In this document: positions 23,966 to 35,302 of the stretch, piece by piece
Layout of the letters: each line of letters opens with the position of its first letter
Numbering within the stretch: position 1 is the first letter of the stretch
From: Crambe crambe
Lineage: Eukaryota; Porifera; Demospongiae; Poecilosclerida; Crambeidae
Reading direction: 5' to 3'
Length of the DNA: 64,000 nucleotides
Assembly: GCA_963924555.1 (NCBI GenBank)
Contig: OZ004586.1
Location: forward strand, 1,860,001-1,924,000
Translations under genes and position numbers: made by a program
The notes under the pieces: model-generated
Told to the model about the DNA's origin: nothing
The model's input: the letters and a program-made list of their open reading frames with translations, nothing else
The model's database searches: none

Positions 23966-25291
23966 TTAAGAACATATATTTCTCATAAGCTTGTGAGCAA
24001 ATTTCATTGCTATTTCATCTTCACGAGTATAAATATTTCCACAGTCATGTGGTACTTGATGTCTGTAATGAGCATTAATTCCAATCTCCACAGGGACCTT
24101 ATAAGTCGTATTGTATCCTTTCATAGCCTTGCACATGCGATGAATTCCAGTTTTAAGAATCAGTCTGGGCTTTGATATTGTTTTCGTTCTATACCACAAT
24201 GGTTGTGATTCACAAATAGTCTTTTCAGTTTTAGTTAAGTACTTTGGAACAGTGAAGCCATTACAGTAGTTCGGCATTTTCAATTGAGTTGGAGGATGAT
24301 TCGTGGAGAAAAATGCATGCTGAAACTTGAAGCTTGCATATTTGCCAGCTAGGCTGCTAATGTTCTTGACCATCTCTCCCCAAGTGGAATGGGTCCTAGG
24401 AAGTATCATCTCATCAAGATCTATCAGGGCCAAGTACTCCACTTCATACATGCTCCGATAAAAGCAGTCGCTATTTATCAAGATTTGACCATGGTAGTAC
24501 AGAGAGTCAGCATCGAATGTCCTCCACTGGATTATGCGAACAGTGTCGGGATAACGAGACAAAAGAACACTGGGATCCAATGTCATTGATCCGATGTACA
24601 AAGTGATCAATGAGGCACCCAAAATTTGACTCATTTCTATGAATTCAATTAGAGATTGAAGGAAAATCTGTTTTGTAGTGCTCTGGATGACTGCACCTCC
24701 AAGACACACCCCAAATTTCCCTGCAATATCAGTCTCTTTGCTGATATAGCGATTTCTGACCAAAATTTCTCCTGATGTTGATGTACGTTTATAATTCATG
24801 GAAGTGCTAATCATAACTGAAATGGGAGGCTCGTCATCAACAGAATCGACATCACAATACAAGTGCAAAGTGTTCTCCCAAATGCTTGGAGCTAAACAGT
24901 CTCCAGGATACCTCCAATGACCTGGTGTCCTTGAACACATTATGCTTCCATTAGGGAACTTGAAGACACAGTAGAGATCTGTTTTTTTAGTATTTTTACT
25001 GATGTAACCCATGACGATAACAGCTGGCCTGTGAGGTGCAGGCTTCCTATTATCATAGTAAGCGGAGAAAAAATGATACGAGTCATTCTTTCTATGAATT
25101 GAAGTCCAATGATTCTTTCTATGAATTGAAGTCCAATGAAGTTGCTCCACTGGGTCTGGGGGTTTCTTAGTTGCACTCTGATTCAGTAGTCTGGCATAGC
25201 ACCGCCCACCGACTTGAGTAGTGGTCTGGTGACATACAATACAACGAGTTGTGCCGTTTAGCAGGAAAACTGCTAAATCAATGAATATCAT
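23966..25291 (-). CDS. Glycosyltransferase family 92 (DUF23) protein
   Basis: A single open frame of 441 residues read leftward from 25291. GT92 signs are in order: KFGVCLGGAV, the YYHGQILINSDCFYR block, LALIDLDEMILPR (a DxD-like acidic motif expected to bind metal and sugar nucleotide), a SFKFQHAFF block, and HYRHQVPHDC near the end. GT92 enzymes are Golgi type II membrane proteins that transfer galactose to glycans (established for several animals); the substrate here is unknown. The N-terminus is odd: residues about 13-39 lie in an 80-bp inverted repeat, only a weak hydrophobic stretch (FIDLAVFLL) replaces a clear membrane anchor, and HWTSIHRKN is duplicated by a 27-bp tandem repeat. The true first exon may be elsewhere. 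Confidence 0.75.
   Translation of the reverse strand: MIFIDLAVFLLNGTTRCIVCHQTTTQVGGRCYARLLNQSATKKPPDPVEQLHWTSIHRKNHWTSIHRKNDSYHFFSAYYDNRKPAPHRPAVIVMGYISKNTKKTDLYCVFKFPNGSIMCSRTPGHWRYPGDCLAPSIWENTLHLYCDVDSVDDEPPISVMISTSMNYKRTSTSGEILVRNRYISKETDIAGKFGVCLGGAVIQSTTKQIFLQSLIEFIEMSQILGASLITLYIGSMTLDPSVLLSRYPDTVRIIQWRTFDADSLYYHGQILINSDCFYRSMYEVEYLALIDLDEMILPRTHSTWGEMVKNISSLAGKYASFKFQHAFFSTNHPPTQLKMPNYCNGFTVPKYLTKTEKTICESQPLWYRTKTISKPRLILKTGIHRMCKAMKGYNTTYKVPVEIGINAHYRHQVPHDCGNIYTREDEIAMKFAHKLMRNICS
25084..25137. repeat. 27-bp tandem duplication inside the GT92 coding region
   Basis: Two adjacent copies of the 27-mer containing attctttctatgaattgaag add nine residues in frame (HWTSIHRKN twice). Confidence 0.9.
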
Positions 25292-25567
25292 TAAATGACG
25301 TTTAATGACGTAAAATTACGCAAACACTTGGCGCCTTTTCCTGTAAGTTCGCGCGCTAAAATTGTACTTGCCATGCGTGCCAATTAAATTAAGAATAACT
25401 ATGACAACTGTGATGTCACTGGCTGATTATAATACCGCTTCCTACGACACTTCCTGTTAGTAACGCGCGTGCGCATTAGAATCCGCCGGCACAACTCGTT
25501 GTATTGTATGTCACCAGACCACCTACTCAAGTCGGTGGGCGGTGCTGTGCCAGACTACTGATTCAGA
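25176..25567. repeat. Inverted repeat, 80-bp arms, spanning the GT92 5' end
   Basis: Arms 25176-25255 and 25487-25567 are near-perfect inverted copies (for example CACCGCCCACCGACTTGAGT and its inverse, GACATACAATACAACGAGTT and its inverse). The loop is about 230 bp and contains the apparent GT92 start codon. The left arm is coding. Confidence 0.9.
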
Positions 25568-25709
25568 GAGAGTAGCCTTATGGTCAACACACAGCACATG
25601 ACGATCACCACCATCAGAGACTTCAAACTTTGAGTCTCGCCCATGAATCAATTCGAGCTGGTCATTTAGAGGAAACCTGCAGCTGCAGCAATGTCATTGT
25701 TGTGCCTGT

Positions 25710-28700
25710 TGTAGCGTGCTGAAATGGCTCCGTGCCAGAATGGCTGATTAACCCCGAGACAGCGGAAATACCTAATTCTAAATAACGCACACCTATATAT
25801 AAACATGCGCGCGCTTATTGAGTAATACTTGCATTTAGCTGTTGAACTGGATGCAGTTTACATCACTGTACTAGACTTTAGCTACAGTTAGCTAGTGAGC
25901 CATTCTGGCATGCATTTACTGCTTGATTATTATTGTAGACTTAAGTGGCAGTTTATCAGCCATTCTGGCACTGTGCAGTTATTTAGTGAGCCATTCCGGC
26001 ATATTCACATAGATCTTATTTGTAGACTAGTTATATAGCTAGCTAGTTATATTCAGAGCCATTCTGGCACCATGATGCAGTTATTATTGTAGATTTTTAG
26101 CTAGCCATTCTGGCATGCATTTGGCACACAGTTATCATCATTAAAGTGAGCCATTCTACATGCAGTTCATAGATTCTTATAGTGAGCCAATCTAGCATGA
26201 GCCGATCCATGCGGTATGCAGTTATTATTATAGACTCTATACAGTGAGCCATTCTGGCACACAGTTATTAATATAGACTCTATATAGCGAGCCATTCTGG
26301 CATGCAGTTATTATTATAGACTCTATACAGCGAGCCATTCTGGCATGCAGTTATTAATATAGACTCTATACAGCAAGCCATTCTGGCACGCAGTTATTAA
26401 TATAAACTCTATACAGCGAGCCATTCTGGCATGCAGTTATAAATATAAACTCTATACAGCGAGCCATTCTGGCACGCAGTTATAAATATAGACTCTATAT
26501 AGCGAGCCATTCTGGCATGCAGTTAATAATATAGACTATAGCGAGCCATTCTGGCATGCAGTTAATAATATAGACTATAGCGAGCCATTCTGGCATGCAG
26601 TTGTTATTATAGACTCTATTATAGCGAGCCATTCTGGCACGCAATTTTTATTATAAACTCTATTATAGTGAGCCATTCTGGCATGCAGTTATTAATATAG
26701 ACTCTATATACGAGCCATTCTGGCATGCAGTTATTAATATAGACTCTATACAGCGAGCCATTCTGGCATGCAGTTATTAATATAGTCTCTATATAGCGAG
26801 CCATTCTGGCATGCAGTTATTATAGTAGTGAGCCATTCTGGCACACAGTTAATAATATAGACTATATAGGGAGCCATTCTGGCATGCAGTTATTATTATA
26901 GACTCTATTATAGCGAGCCATTCTGGCACGCAGTTATTAATATAGACTCTATATAGCGAGCCATTCTGGCACGCAGTTATTAATATAGTCTCTATATAGC
27001 GAGCCATTCTGGAACGCAGTTATTAATAGACTCTATACAGCGAGCCATTCTGGCACGCAGTATTATAGTCTCTATATAGCGAGCCATTCTGGCACACAGT
27101 TATTAATAGATTCTATACTGCGAGCCATTCTGGCACGCAGTTATTAATATAGACTCTATATAGCGAGCCATTCTGGCACGCAGTTATAGACTTTATAGGG
27201 CAAGCCATTCTGGCACGCAGTTATTAATATAGATTCTATAGTGTGAGCCATTCTGGCACACAGTTATTAATAAACAATTATTATTATAGACTCTATAATA
27301 GCGAGCCATACTGGCATGCAGTTATTATAGACTCTATATAGCGAGCAATTCTGGCACACAGTATTTAATATAGATAATTCTATATTGTGAGCCATTTTGG
27401 CATGCAGTTATTATTATAGACTCTATTATAGTGAGCCATTCTGGCATGAAGTTATTAATATAGACTCTATATAGCGAGCCATTCTGGCATGCAGTTGATA
27501 ATATAGACTCTATATAGCGAGCCATTCTGGCATGCAGTTATTATTATAGATTCTATATAGCGAGCCATTCTGGCGCGCAGTTATTATTATAGACTCTATT
27601 ATAGTGAGCCATTCTGACATGCAGTTATTAATATAGACTCTACAGCACGCCATTCTGGTGCACAGTTATTATAGTGAGCTATTCTGGCATGCAGTTATTA
27701 ATATAAACTCTATACAGCAAGCCATTCTGGCACGCACTGCGAGCCATTCTGGTACGCAGTTATTAATATAGTCTCTATATAGTCAGCAATTCTGGCATGC
27801 AGTTATTAATGCCATTCTGTGTGCCAGAATGGCTCACTGTATAGAGTCTATATTAATAACTGCATGCCAGAATGGCTCGCTGTATAGAGTCTATTAATAA
27901 CTGCATGCCAGAATGGCTCACAATATAGAGACTAGCTATATTAATAACTACGTGCCAGAATGGCTCGCCCTATAGAGTCTATAACTGCATGCCAGAATGG
28001 CTCGCTGCATAGAGTCTATATTAATAACTGCGTGCCAGAATGGCTCGCTCTATAGAATCTATATTAATAATTGCATGCCAGAATGGCTCGCCCTATAGAG
28101 TCTATATTAATAACTGCATGCCAGAATGGCTCGCTGCATAGAGTCTATTAATAACTGCGTGCCAGAATGGCTTGCTATATAGAGACTATAATAACTGCAT
28201 GCCAGAATGGCTTGCTGTATAGAGTCTATATTAATAACTGCATGCCAGAATGGCTTGCTGTATAGAGTCTATAACTGCGTGCCAGAATGGCTCGCCCTAT
28301 AGAGTCTATAACTGCGTGCCAGAATGGCTCGCTGCATAGAGTCTATATTAATAACTGCGTGCCAGAATGGCTCGCCCTATAGAGTCTATATTAATAATTG
28401 CATGCCAGAATGGCTCGCTATATAGAGACTATATTAATAACTGTGTGCCAGAATGGCTCGCCCTATAGAGTCTATATTAATAATTGCATGCCAGAATGGC
28501 TCGCCCTATAGAGTCTATATTAATAATTGCATGCCAGAATGGCTTGCCCTATAGAGTCTATATTAATAATTGCATGCCGGAATGGCTCGCTATATGGAGA
28601 CTATATTAATAACTGCGTGCCAGAATGGCTCGCCCTATAGAGTCTATATTAATAATTGCATGCCAGAATGGCTCGCCCTATAGAGTCTATATTAATAATT

Positions 28701-29737
28701 GCATGCCAGAATGGCTCGCCCTATAGAGTCTATATTAATAATTGCATGCCAGAATGGCTCCCTATATAGTCTATATTATTAACTGTGTGCCAGAATGGCT
28801 CACTACTATAATAACTGCATGCCAGAATGGCTCGCTATATAGAGTCTATATTTATAACTGCGTGCCAGAATGGCTCGCTGTATAGAGTTTATATTAATAA
28901 CTGCATGCCAGAATGGCTCGCTGTATAGAGTTTATATTAATAACTGCATGCCAGAATGGCTCGCTGTATAGAGTCTATATTAATAACTGCATGCCAGAAT
29001 GGCTCGCTGTATAGAGTTTATATTAATAACTGCGTGCCAGAATGGCTTGCTGTATAGAGTCTATATTAATAACTGCATGCCAGAATGGCTTGCTGTATAG
29101 AGTCTATAATAATAACTGCATGCCAGAATGGCTCGCTATATAGAGTCTATATTAATAACTGTGTGCCAGAATGGCTCACTGTATAGAGTCTATAATAATA
29201 ACTGCATACCGCATGGATCGGCTCATGCTAGATTGGCTCACTATAAGAATCTATGAACTGCATGTAGAATGGCTCACTTTAATGATGATAACTGTGTGCC
29301 AAATGCATGCCAGAATGGCTAGCTAAAAATCTACAATAATAACTGCATCATGGTGCCAGAATGGCTCTGAATATAACTAGCTAGCTATATAACTAGTCTA
29401 CAAATAAGATCTATGTGAATATGCCGGAATGGCTCACTAAATAACTGCACAGTGCCAGAATGGCTGACAAACTGCCACTTAAGTCTACAATAATAATCAA
29501 GCAGTAAATGAATGCCAGAATGGCTCACTAGCTAACTGTAGCTAAAGTCTAGTACAGTGATGTAAACTGCATCCAGAATAATAGTCTTCAATAGCTAAAT
29601 GCAAGTATAATTGTATTACTCAATAAGCGCGCGCATGTTTATATATAGGTGTGCGTTATTTAGAATTAAGTATTTCCGCATTCTCGGGGTTAATCAGCCA
29701 TTCTGGCACGTGCACGGAGCCATTTCAGCACGCTACA
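25710..29737. mobile_element. 4-kb inverted-repeat element made of a 43-bp satellite
   Basis: Left arm (25710 to about 27820) and right arm (about 27822 to 29737) are inverted relative to each other. Each has a unique end of about 190 bp and then dozens of tandem units of about 43 bp. The unit consists of GAGCCATTCTGGC, ATGCAGTTATTAATA and TAGACTCTATATAGC, so it carries small hyphenated palindromes (GCCA-ttc-TGGC, ATAGA-c-TCTAT). I count roughly 90 units in all by eye. The outer ends are TGTAGCGTGC and GCACGCTACA, and CCTGT occurs directly outside both (25705-25709, 29738-29742), consistent with a 5-bp target duplication. The arms switch at a perfect junction near 27811-27832. No coding frame. 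The right end is about 86 bp from the gene B TATA box. Confidence 0.9.
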
Positions 29738-29823
29738 CCTGTTGTTGTTCTCGCTCGGCCCGCCCCCCTAGCTGGCCCTCTTGACCACACCCCCGAGATT
29801 GAGCTCCTCCCACTAATAGTCCT

Positions 29824-29833
29824 TATAAATAAA
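29824..29833 (+). promoter_or_regulatory. TATA box of gene B
   Basis: TATAAATAAA lies 49 bp before the ancestral ATG at 29882. It is the only such box in the 140 bp between the 4-kb element and the gene. Confidence 0.55.
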
Positions 29834-29881
29834 TAGAGCGATGATGATCAATCTGAGCAGCTAGTTTTAGCTGATACAAAC

Positions 29882-32800
29882 ATGGGTTGATTGAATGCTT
29901 ATCGAGTTATCCTAGCTTTTCTAATAGCACTGTTTTCCAGCAAAGTGATTCCATCTTCAGCTGAAACAGTTTTTATAAACGACAACCTCAGCCTGGAAGA
30001 GTACCTATGCCCTCCTAACAGAACTCTCCCTCCTGATACCTATCTCGTGCTCACAGAATCCCGATTGCAGATTGAAAATGCACATGAGTTTTGTCATATT
30101 CAGAATACTTCCAATATAACGATTTCTTCTTCACAAGAGTTGAATGAAAGTACTGAAATCAGGTGCGGCAAAGAAACTCTTGTAGGGTTTGGGTTCTTCA
30201 ATGTCAGCAATCTTACCATGGAGTCAGTTTCATTTGTTGGTTGTAATAATATTATCCCGGATATTGCTGTAAGGTTCATAAATGATACCAATCATTTCAT
30301 GTACTACGATGCAACAGAGACAATGCTAATCTTGAACCACTGCTATGATGTCAAACTTTATGATCTCAAATTTTTTTCATATTTCATCGGCCCAAGCATT
30401 ATTGGAGTGAACTTATGTGGACACAGTGAAATTAGTAAACTAGCATCCTATGCTAATATGCCAATTGATATGTTGTTTTATTACACAGACAGTGAAATGT
30501 CTGTGGATCCTGAATGCAATTTAAACATCGAATTTGATGCTTATATGTGCAATCCATCAGTGCCGCAGTTTTATGAAAGTTTTGTTGATGAAAAACCAAA
30601 TCGTATTCCTATACCTCAAATCAGTGGGTTTGTTCTAATGCTGACTCAGGAAAAGTTTGATGTAAGTATTGATGTTACCATAACACCAGTACAAAATTTA
30701 ATAGGATTTTTTTTTATAACTAAAGCAACATTATTGTTTGTTAACAGCAAAACTAACTCTCACGTCGTTTTCCAAGGGCTCCCATTTGACTATTGCTATA
30801 ATGAAACCATGTCATTGGAAGACGACTATCTTCCATTAGATATCAGCGTGGTGTTTTATGAAACTCCCTCATTTAATACTTCAGTTGATGATACTAATGT
30901 TATAAACTCGATAACTATACAACACACTTCACTTATTTATTACATGTACCTACATCAATCACAAATTATATCTAGTTATGATAAAGTGCTTTTAGTGGAC
31001 AATTTGTCAGAGAAAATTGCTCATCAAATTACACTGGAAAAAGTATCTTGGTGTAGAAGAGAAGTGATAAGTATAGGCAAATTCAAAACTGGTGAATCTC
31101 TTGATACTTTTCAATTTATAGCACCAAATTTACTATATGCGCAAACATCAACCATTAATGGATATTTGAGTATCAAAATATCTGATGTGTTCATGTGGTA
31201 TGACACCCAATATGATGTCTTTCTTCAAACATCCCAAAGTTATCTCAGATTCATCAATATCAAGAACATCACAATCTGTGGAACGAGCTACTTTGCTGCA
31301 AATGGTGGTGGATCCATCATGAGTATCGAATCCAGTAATTTGACCATTACTGGGGATTTGACTGTTGTCGGAGGAGATGGATTTCAAGGTGGAGGAATGA
31401 AATTGGAAAGATCTACTCTACTCCTAAAAGAACCTCTGGAAGCTCGATTCTATAACAACACAGCTTATCAAGGAAGTGCTATTTATGTGTCTATCCCCAC
31501 ACAGAATTCTATGCCAAGTGGTGAATGTTCAATACAGATATTGCCTTATGAGAGGTATCTCCCGGGTAACATAACTGACATCGAAATAGCACTGGATTTC
31601 CAAAATAACATCAATAAGGTATCAAATCAAAGTGTTTCGTTATATGCCCCACTATTCAATTTTCTTTGCCTACAGACATCCTCGAATTTGAACTTCAGTA
31701 ATGATGCTTGGGATGACTTCCAAAGACAATATACAACCCTCATTGATACGATTTTTAATGACACCAAAAAATCTGATAAATTCACATCCCTTTCCAATGG
31801 AATCTGCATGCAGTTTCCAAGACAACAACAGAAGTGCTTATATATTGATGAAGTTCACAGTGGTGGGGCAAATTACTTGGAAACCATTCACAGCTACCCT
31901 GGAGAAAGAGCAATTTCAATAATCCTAGCAAGTGATCAAGAATATGGTTTGATGCAAGTTAGCTGTGGGAAGAATCCCAGACGAAGGGAAAAGTCAGAAT
32001 TCAAGTATCATTATTTGACAAGAAATGTCTCAACCCTGTCTGTCACGTTTCTCAACAAAGCAGAAAGAGTCCTCTGTTTCCTCTTTTATCTTACGAATAC
32101 CGATATTCCTCAGCTTTCATTTCCACTTCTTAAAATAGAACTGAATAACACCTGTCTTTTTGGCTTTTATTTAACTGACAGCATCTGTAAATGTACTCGA
32201 GAAATGCAACGTCTGGGCTACGAATGCAATATTGATTCTCAAATGTATTCCAGTCCACCAGGATACTGGACAGGCTCTAATGCTAACAATAATACTATTT
32301 CATACAATCACATTTGCCCACCTAACTATTGTGACCCGAAATTCCAGGATTTCACTTTGAATGACTCCATTACTGATCTATCCTGCCTCAGCAATCGCAC
32401 TGGAATCTTATGTGGTCAGTGCAAGGAGAATTACAGTGCAGTATTTGGATCTGATGCCTGCTATGACAACTGTACTGATCTCTATCTCCTCACTCTCCTA
32501 ATGTATGCTATAGCCGGACTCATTCTAGCGGTGCTTCTCTTTGCATTACGTCTCACCGTAGCAACAGGGATCATCAATGGAGTTATATTCTATGCCAATA
32601 TTTTGGGCCTACTTATGGATGAATTGACAAGAGATTACTCTGGTGTACACATGGCATTCTTTCGTATTGTTATCTCACTACTCAACCTTAATCTTGGTTT
32701 TCCACTCTGCTTCTATAAGGGAATGACTACTACTGCTAAAGTAGGATTCCAGTTCATATTTCCTGTGTATCTATTGAGCATTATAGTTGGAATGATTATC

Positions 32801-33440
32801 ATATCGAAATAAGGGTATCTAATTTAATATCGAAGTCATCAGTACAAGTCTTGGCTACCCTTTTCTATCTTTCTTTTTCTAAACTCTTACAGACAGTGAT
32901 AGATGTGATCAGTTCCTCCACCATCAACCTGGTTATATATCATCCCTATAACTCGTCACTTTATAACACTTCAGAAAGAGATGTGTGGTTTTATACTGGT
33001 GAAGATTACGGCCATGGTATTCATGCTCTTTATCTAGCTCTTGCTATCGCTTTCATTGTTCTATTTTTGCTTCCTTATGCTATTCTTGTCACCTTCTCTT
33101 ACTACTTAGTGAGGTTCAAGCTGGTTAACAAATTCAAACCCATCATAGATGCTTATGGTGGCCCTTTCAAGGATAAGTGGAGGTTGAGTTCTACATAGTC
33201 TTTCATCATGATTCTGAATTTCTTGCTGGTGCCTATGTGTTCTTCCTGAGCATATCAACTGTTGCGATATTTCTCATCTTAATGCTTCACTTTTGCTATG
33301 TATGTGTATCCTGGAGAAATCCGAAAATACTTCTTTACCAAAAGTTTAGAGGGTATGAAGCCATTGGAGATGAATCTCATGAGGATGCTGATGGAGAAGT
33401 AATCAGGGCAGCAGATAAGAGGATTGATTCGGAATTATAA
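29882..33440 (+). pseudogene. Gene B: paralogue of gene A, with different lesions
   Basis: Same build as gene A: hydrophobic leader (VILAFLIALFSSKVIPSSA), Asn-glycosylation-rich beta-helix-type ectodomain, Cys-rich NRTGILCGQCKENYSAVFGS, then membrane helices. The main frame runs 29891-32812. Lesions: the ATG at 29882 is followed by GGT TGA, an in-frame stop at codon 3, and no other ATG precedes the leader; a 7-base deletion near 32808 (missing gtattcc against gene A) ends the frame; and about 215 bp are deleted near 33180, removing roughly three membrane helices. The final segment (33184-33440) continues in another frame to a conserved cytoplasmic tail. The ectodomain is intact, so decay may be recent. 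None of these lesions is shared with gene A. Confidence 0.8.
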
Positions 33441-33851
33441 CTTAGTATTTTGTGTGTGTGTTATATGCACATTAGTCACATAGATAATTAAAGAGCTGGA
33501 CATGAAATACCATATGTTTTTTCTAATTGTGAAATTTCCTCATTCCCATTGAAAATGTATTAACATAACTCGGCCTACTTCATTTTAAACTTCCATATGA
33601 ATGGTTGTAACGGGCTGTCTACCTCACCAAATGCTTGAGTCTTAGAATTCAAAAACTCACCACAAAACAGGATATGAAAACAAACCAACATTACCACAGA
33701 ATGACTAGCACAAACAATCATTATCTTTTTGCTCAGTGATTGCCAAATTTGATGGCTTAATTGATTTTTAAGCAACCTCCATGTCACCTGTAGGCTAGGC
33801 AGCAGTGCAGAAAAATTATTTACATAAGTATAATAACAGTTACCATGTATA

Positions 33852-33973
33852 TAGCTACACTGTAAAACAAATGTGTAAAAGCAACCCATTTTAAGGTTAT
33901 CTGAGTTCCAATTTGCAACTCAGATAACTTAAAAATGGATTGTTTTTATACATTTGTTTTTATAGTGTAGCTA
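33852..33973. mobile_element. 122-bp near-perfect hairpin MITE, TAGCTACACT family
   Basis: Begins TAGCTACACTGTAAAAC and ends with the inverse (ATAGTGTAGCTA). Arms of about 57 bases pair almost fully, leaving a loop of a few bases. A related copy lies at 2359-2490. Confidence 0.8.
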
Positions 33974-34060
33974 TATATAAGCAATCCATAAGTTCACATG
34001 ATCAATAATTATTTACTGCAGTTAGTTAGCTATGTAAATAAAAGTACATGATGTGAGTAG

Positions 34061-34273
34061 ATTCTACAATACTATTATTATTCTTTATGGTAACTAAATT
34101 AATTGTGATCATGTGAATTATTGTAGAAGCTATTCTACAATACTATTATTATTCTTTATGGTAACTAAATTAATTGTGATCATGTGAATTATTGTAGAAG
34201 CTATTCTACAATACTATTATTATTCTTTATGGTAACTAAATTAATTGTGATCATGTGAATTACCATAAAGAAT
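34061..34273. repeat. Three tandem copies of a 71-bp unit
   Basis: The unit begins attctacaatactattatta and is repeated three times with almost no differences; the third copy diverges at its end (gaattaccataaagaattct). Confidence 0.9.
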
Positions 34274-34696
34274 TCTAGAAGCTATTCACATGATTTTGTA
34301 TAGTGAAAGTCAGTAAACTACAATTTATAGCCTGTCAGGGTTTCATCAGGGCAATGTGAGTGAACATTGAGGGCCCAGAACACTGAAGAGATACATATGG
34401 CTTTTAAAAGATATAGCTAGGTAGCTGGGGCATAAAAACTCGTACAGTATAATCATACACACAGTGAGTTGAAGAGCAATACACAATAAATATTTGTTAT
34501 GGGGATTCTTCTGATTTAGATGCATTCACCATTTGGAATGGATGTAGCCTTGTTAGAACTGAAGGTATAAAATAATTTGAGGATGAGACGGGTAGAAGGA
34601 CTGAAATGTGAACATATTGATTTCAATACCTAGCTATGCCTGCATCAGAGCAAGACTGGAAATTTGTCATCATGCCAGAAGGCTCATGAAATATAT

Positions 34697-34819
34697 TCAT
34701 AAGCTTTCATGGTTGGAGGATTGAGTTCTGTCTGAGAGAGCAACATGAGGAGCAGCCATTGAGGTACCAGAATAAGCAGCAGTACCACCATTGGGTGTGG
34801 TAGAGATAATATTCACACC
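34697..34819 (-). pseudogene. Orphan exon with a subtilase (S8) Ser motif
   Basis: Read leftward after an AG acceptor (CCTAG at 34820-34824), 40 codons translate to GVNIISTTPNGGTAAY followed by SGTSMAAPHVA and a short non-conserved tail ending TGA at 34697. GTSMAAPH is the signature around the catalytic Ser of subtilisin-like proteases. The Asp and His motifs were not found nearby. A possible upstream exon of compatible phase lies at 35030-35138 but has no recognisable S8 motif. It could be a relic, a 3' exon of an unseen gene, or an alternative 3' exon of the ankyrin gene. Confidence 0.5.
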
Positions 34820-35029
34820 CTAGGGAACGAGGAAATAGTATATAGTTACTGGTTAGATCAGCTCATTACTCATTGGGAAAATATGTATATAGAAGAGAGT
34901 GAGGCAAGGATTGAATTGTCTCACATACATGCATCATCAAGTCTTCTAATGCTGAAGTTAATATATTTAGCACTTTTATATTACCTGTCACAGTTTTTGT
35001 CTACCATGTATGTAGCTATGCATAGCTAC

Positions 35030-35138
35030 CTTTGCTTTTTGCTGAATTGATACATCATCGGTCAATGCAGCTTGCAGGTCAGCTGGATGAGAAGTATGTA
35101 TTATACCGTGGCTCCTGTTACCATTTGGGATATTCGGC
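35030..35138 (-). other. Possible exon of unknown gene
   Basis: 109 bases between an AG acceptor and a GT donor read as NGNRSHGIIHTSHPADLQAA and a further 14 codons without stop. The end phase fits the exon at 34819. I do not recognise the protein. Support is splice signals and an open frame only. Confidence 0.3.
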
Positions 35139-35302
35139 CTGTGTTGTTTCTTGCCTCTCACTCTGTACAGGCCTTGTGCTCTCTATAATGCTAAAGATCC
35201 GCCCTAATGCAGCTAGCTAGCTATGCACCACATGTACACAATAAGAATAACAATGTTCAAGGATAAGGAATAAAAATGAAAATCACAAAAACTACATGTA
35301 TA

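Larger units (their letters stand above)
33441..34696. other. Intergenic with hairpin and 71-bp tandem repeat
   Basis: Gene B 3' flank, a MITE (33852-33973) and a triplicated 71-bp unit (34061-34273). No supported exon. Confidence 0.5.

Noticed and set aside
26619..27525. Open frames in the satellite (repetitive CQNGSL-type peptides)
   Set aside because: They merely translate the 43-bp repeat; they have no start context, promoter or family similarity, and indels break them.
25710..29737. CRISPR-like array of regular repeats
   Set aside because: The units are contiguous with no unique spacers, the array inverts at its centre, and the context is eukaryotic.
34061..34273. A regulatory array or satellite of special interest
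   Set aside because: Only three copies in a gene-free spacer with no linked feature; listed as a plain tandem repeat.
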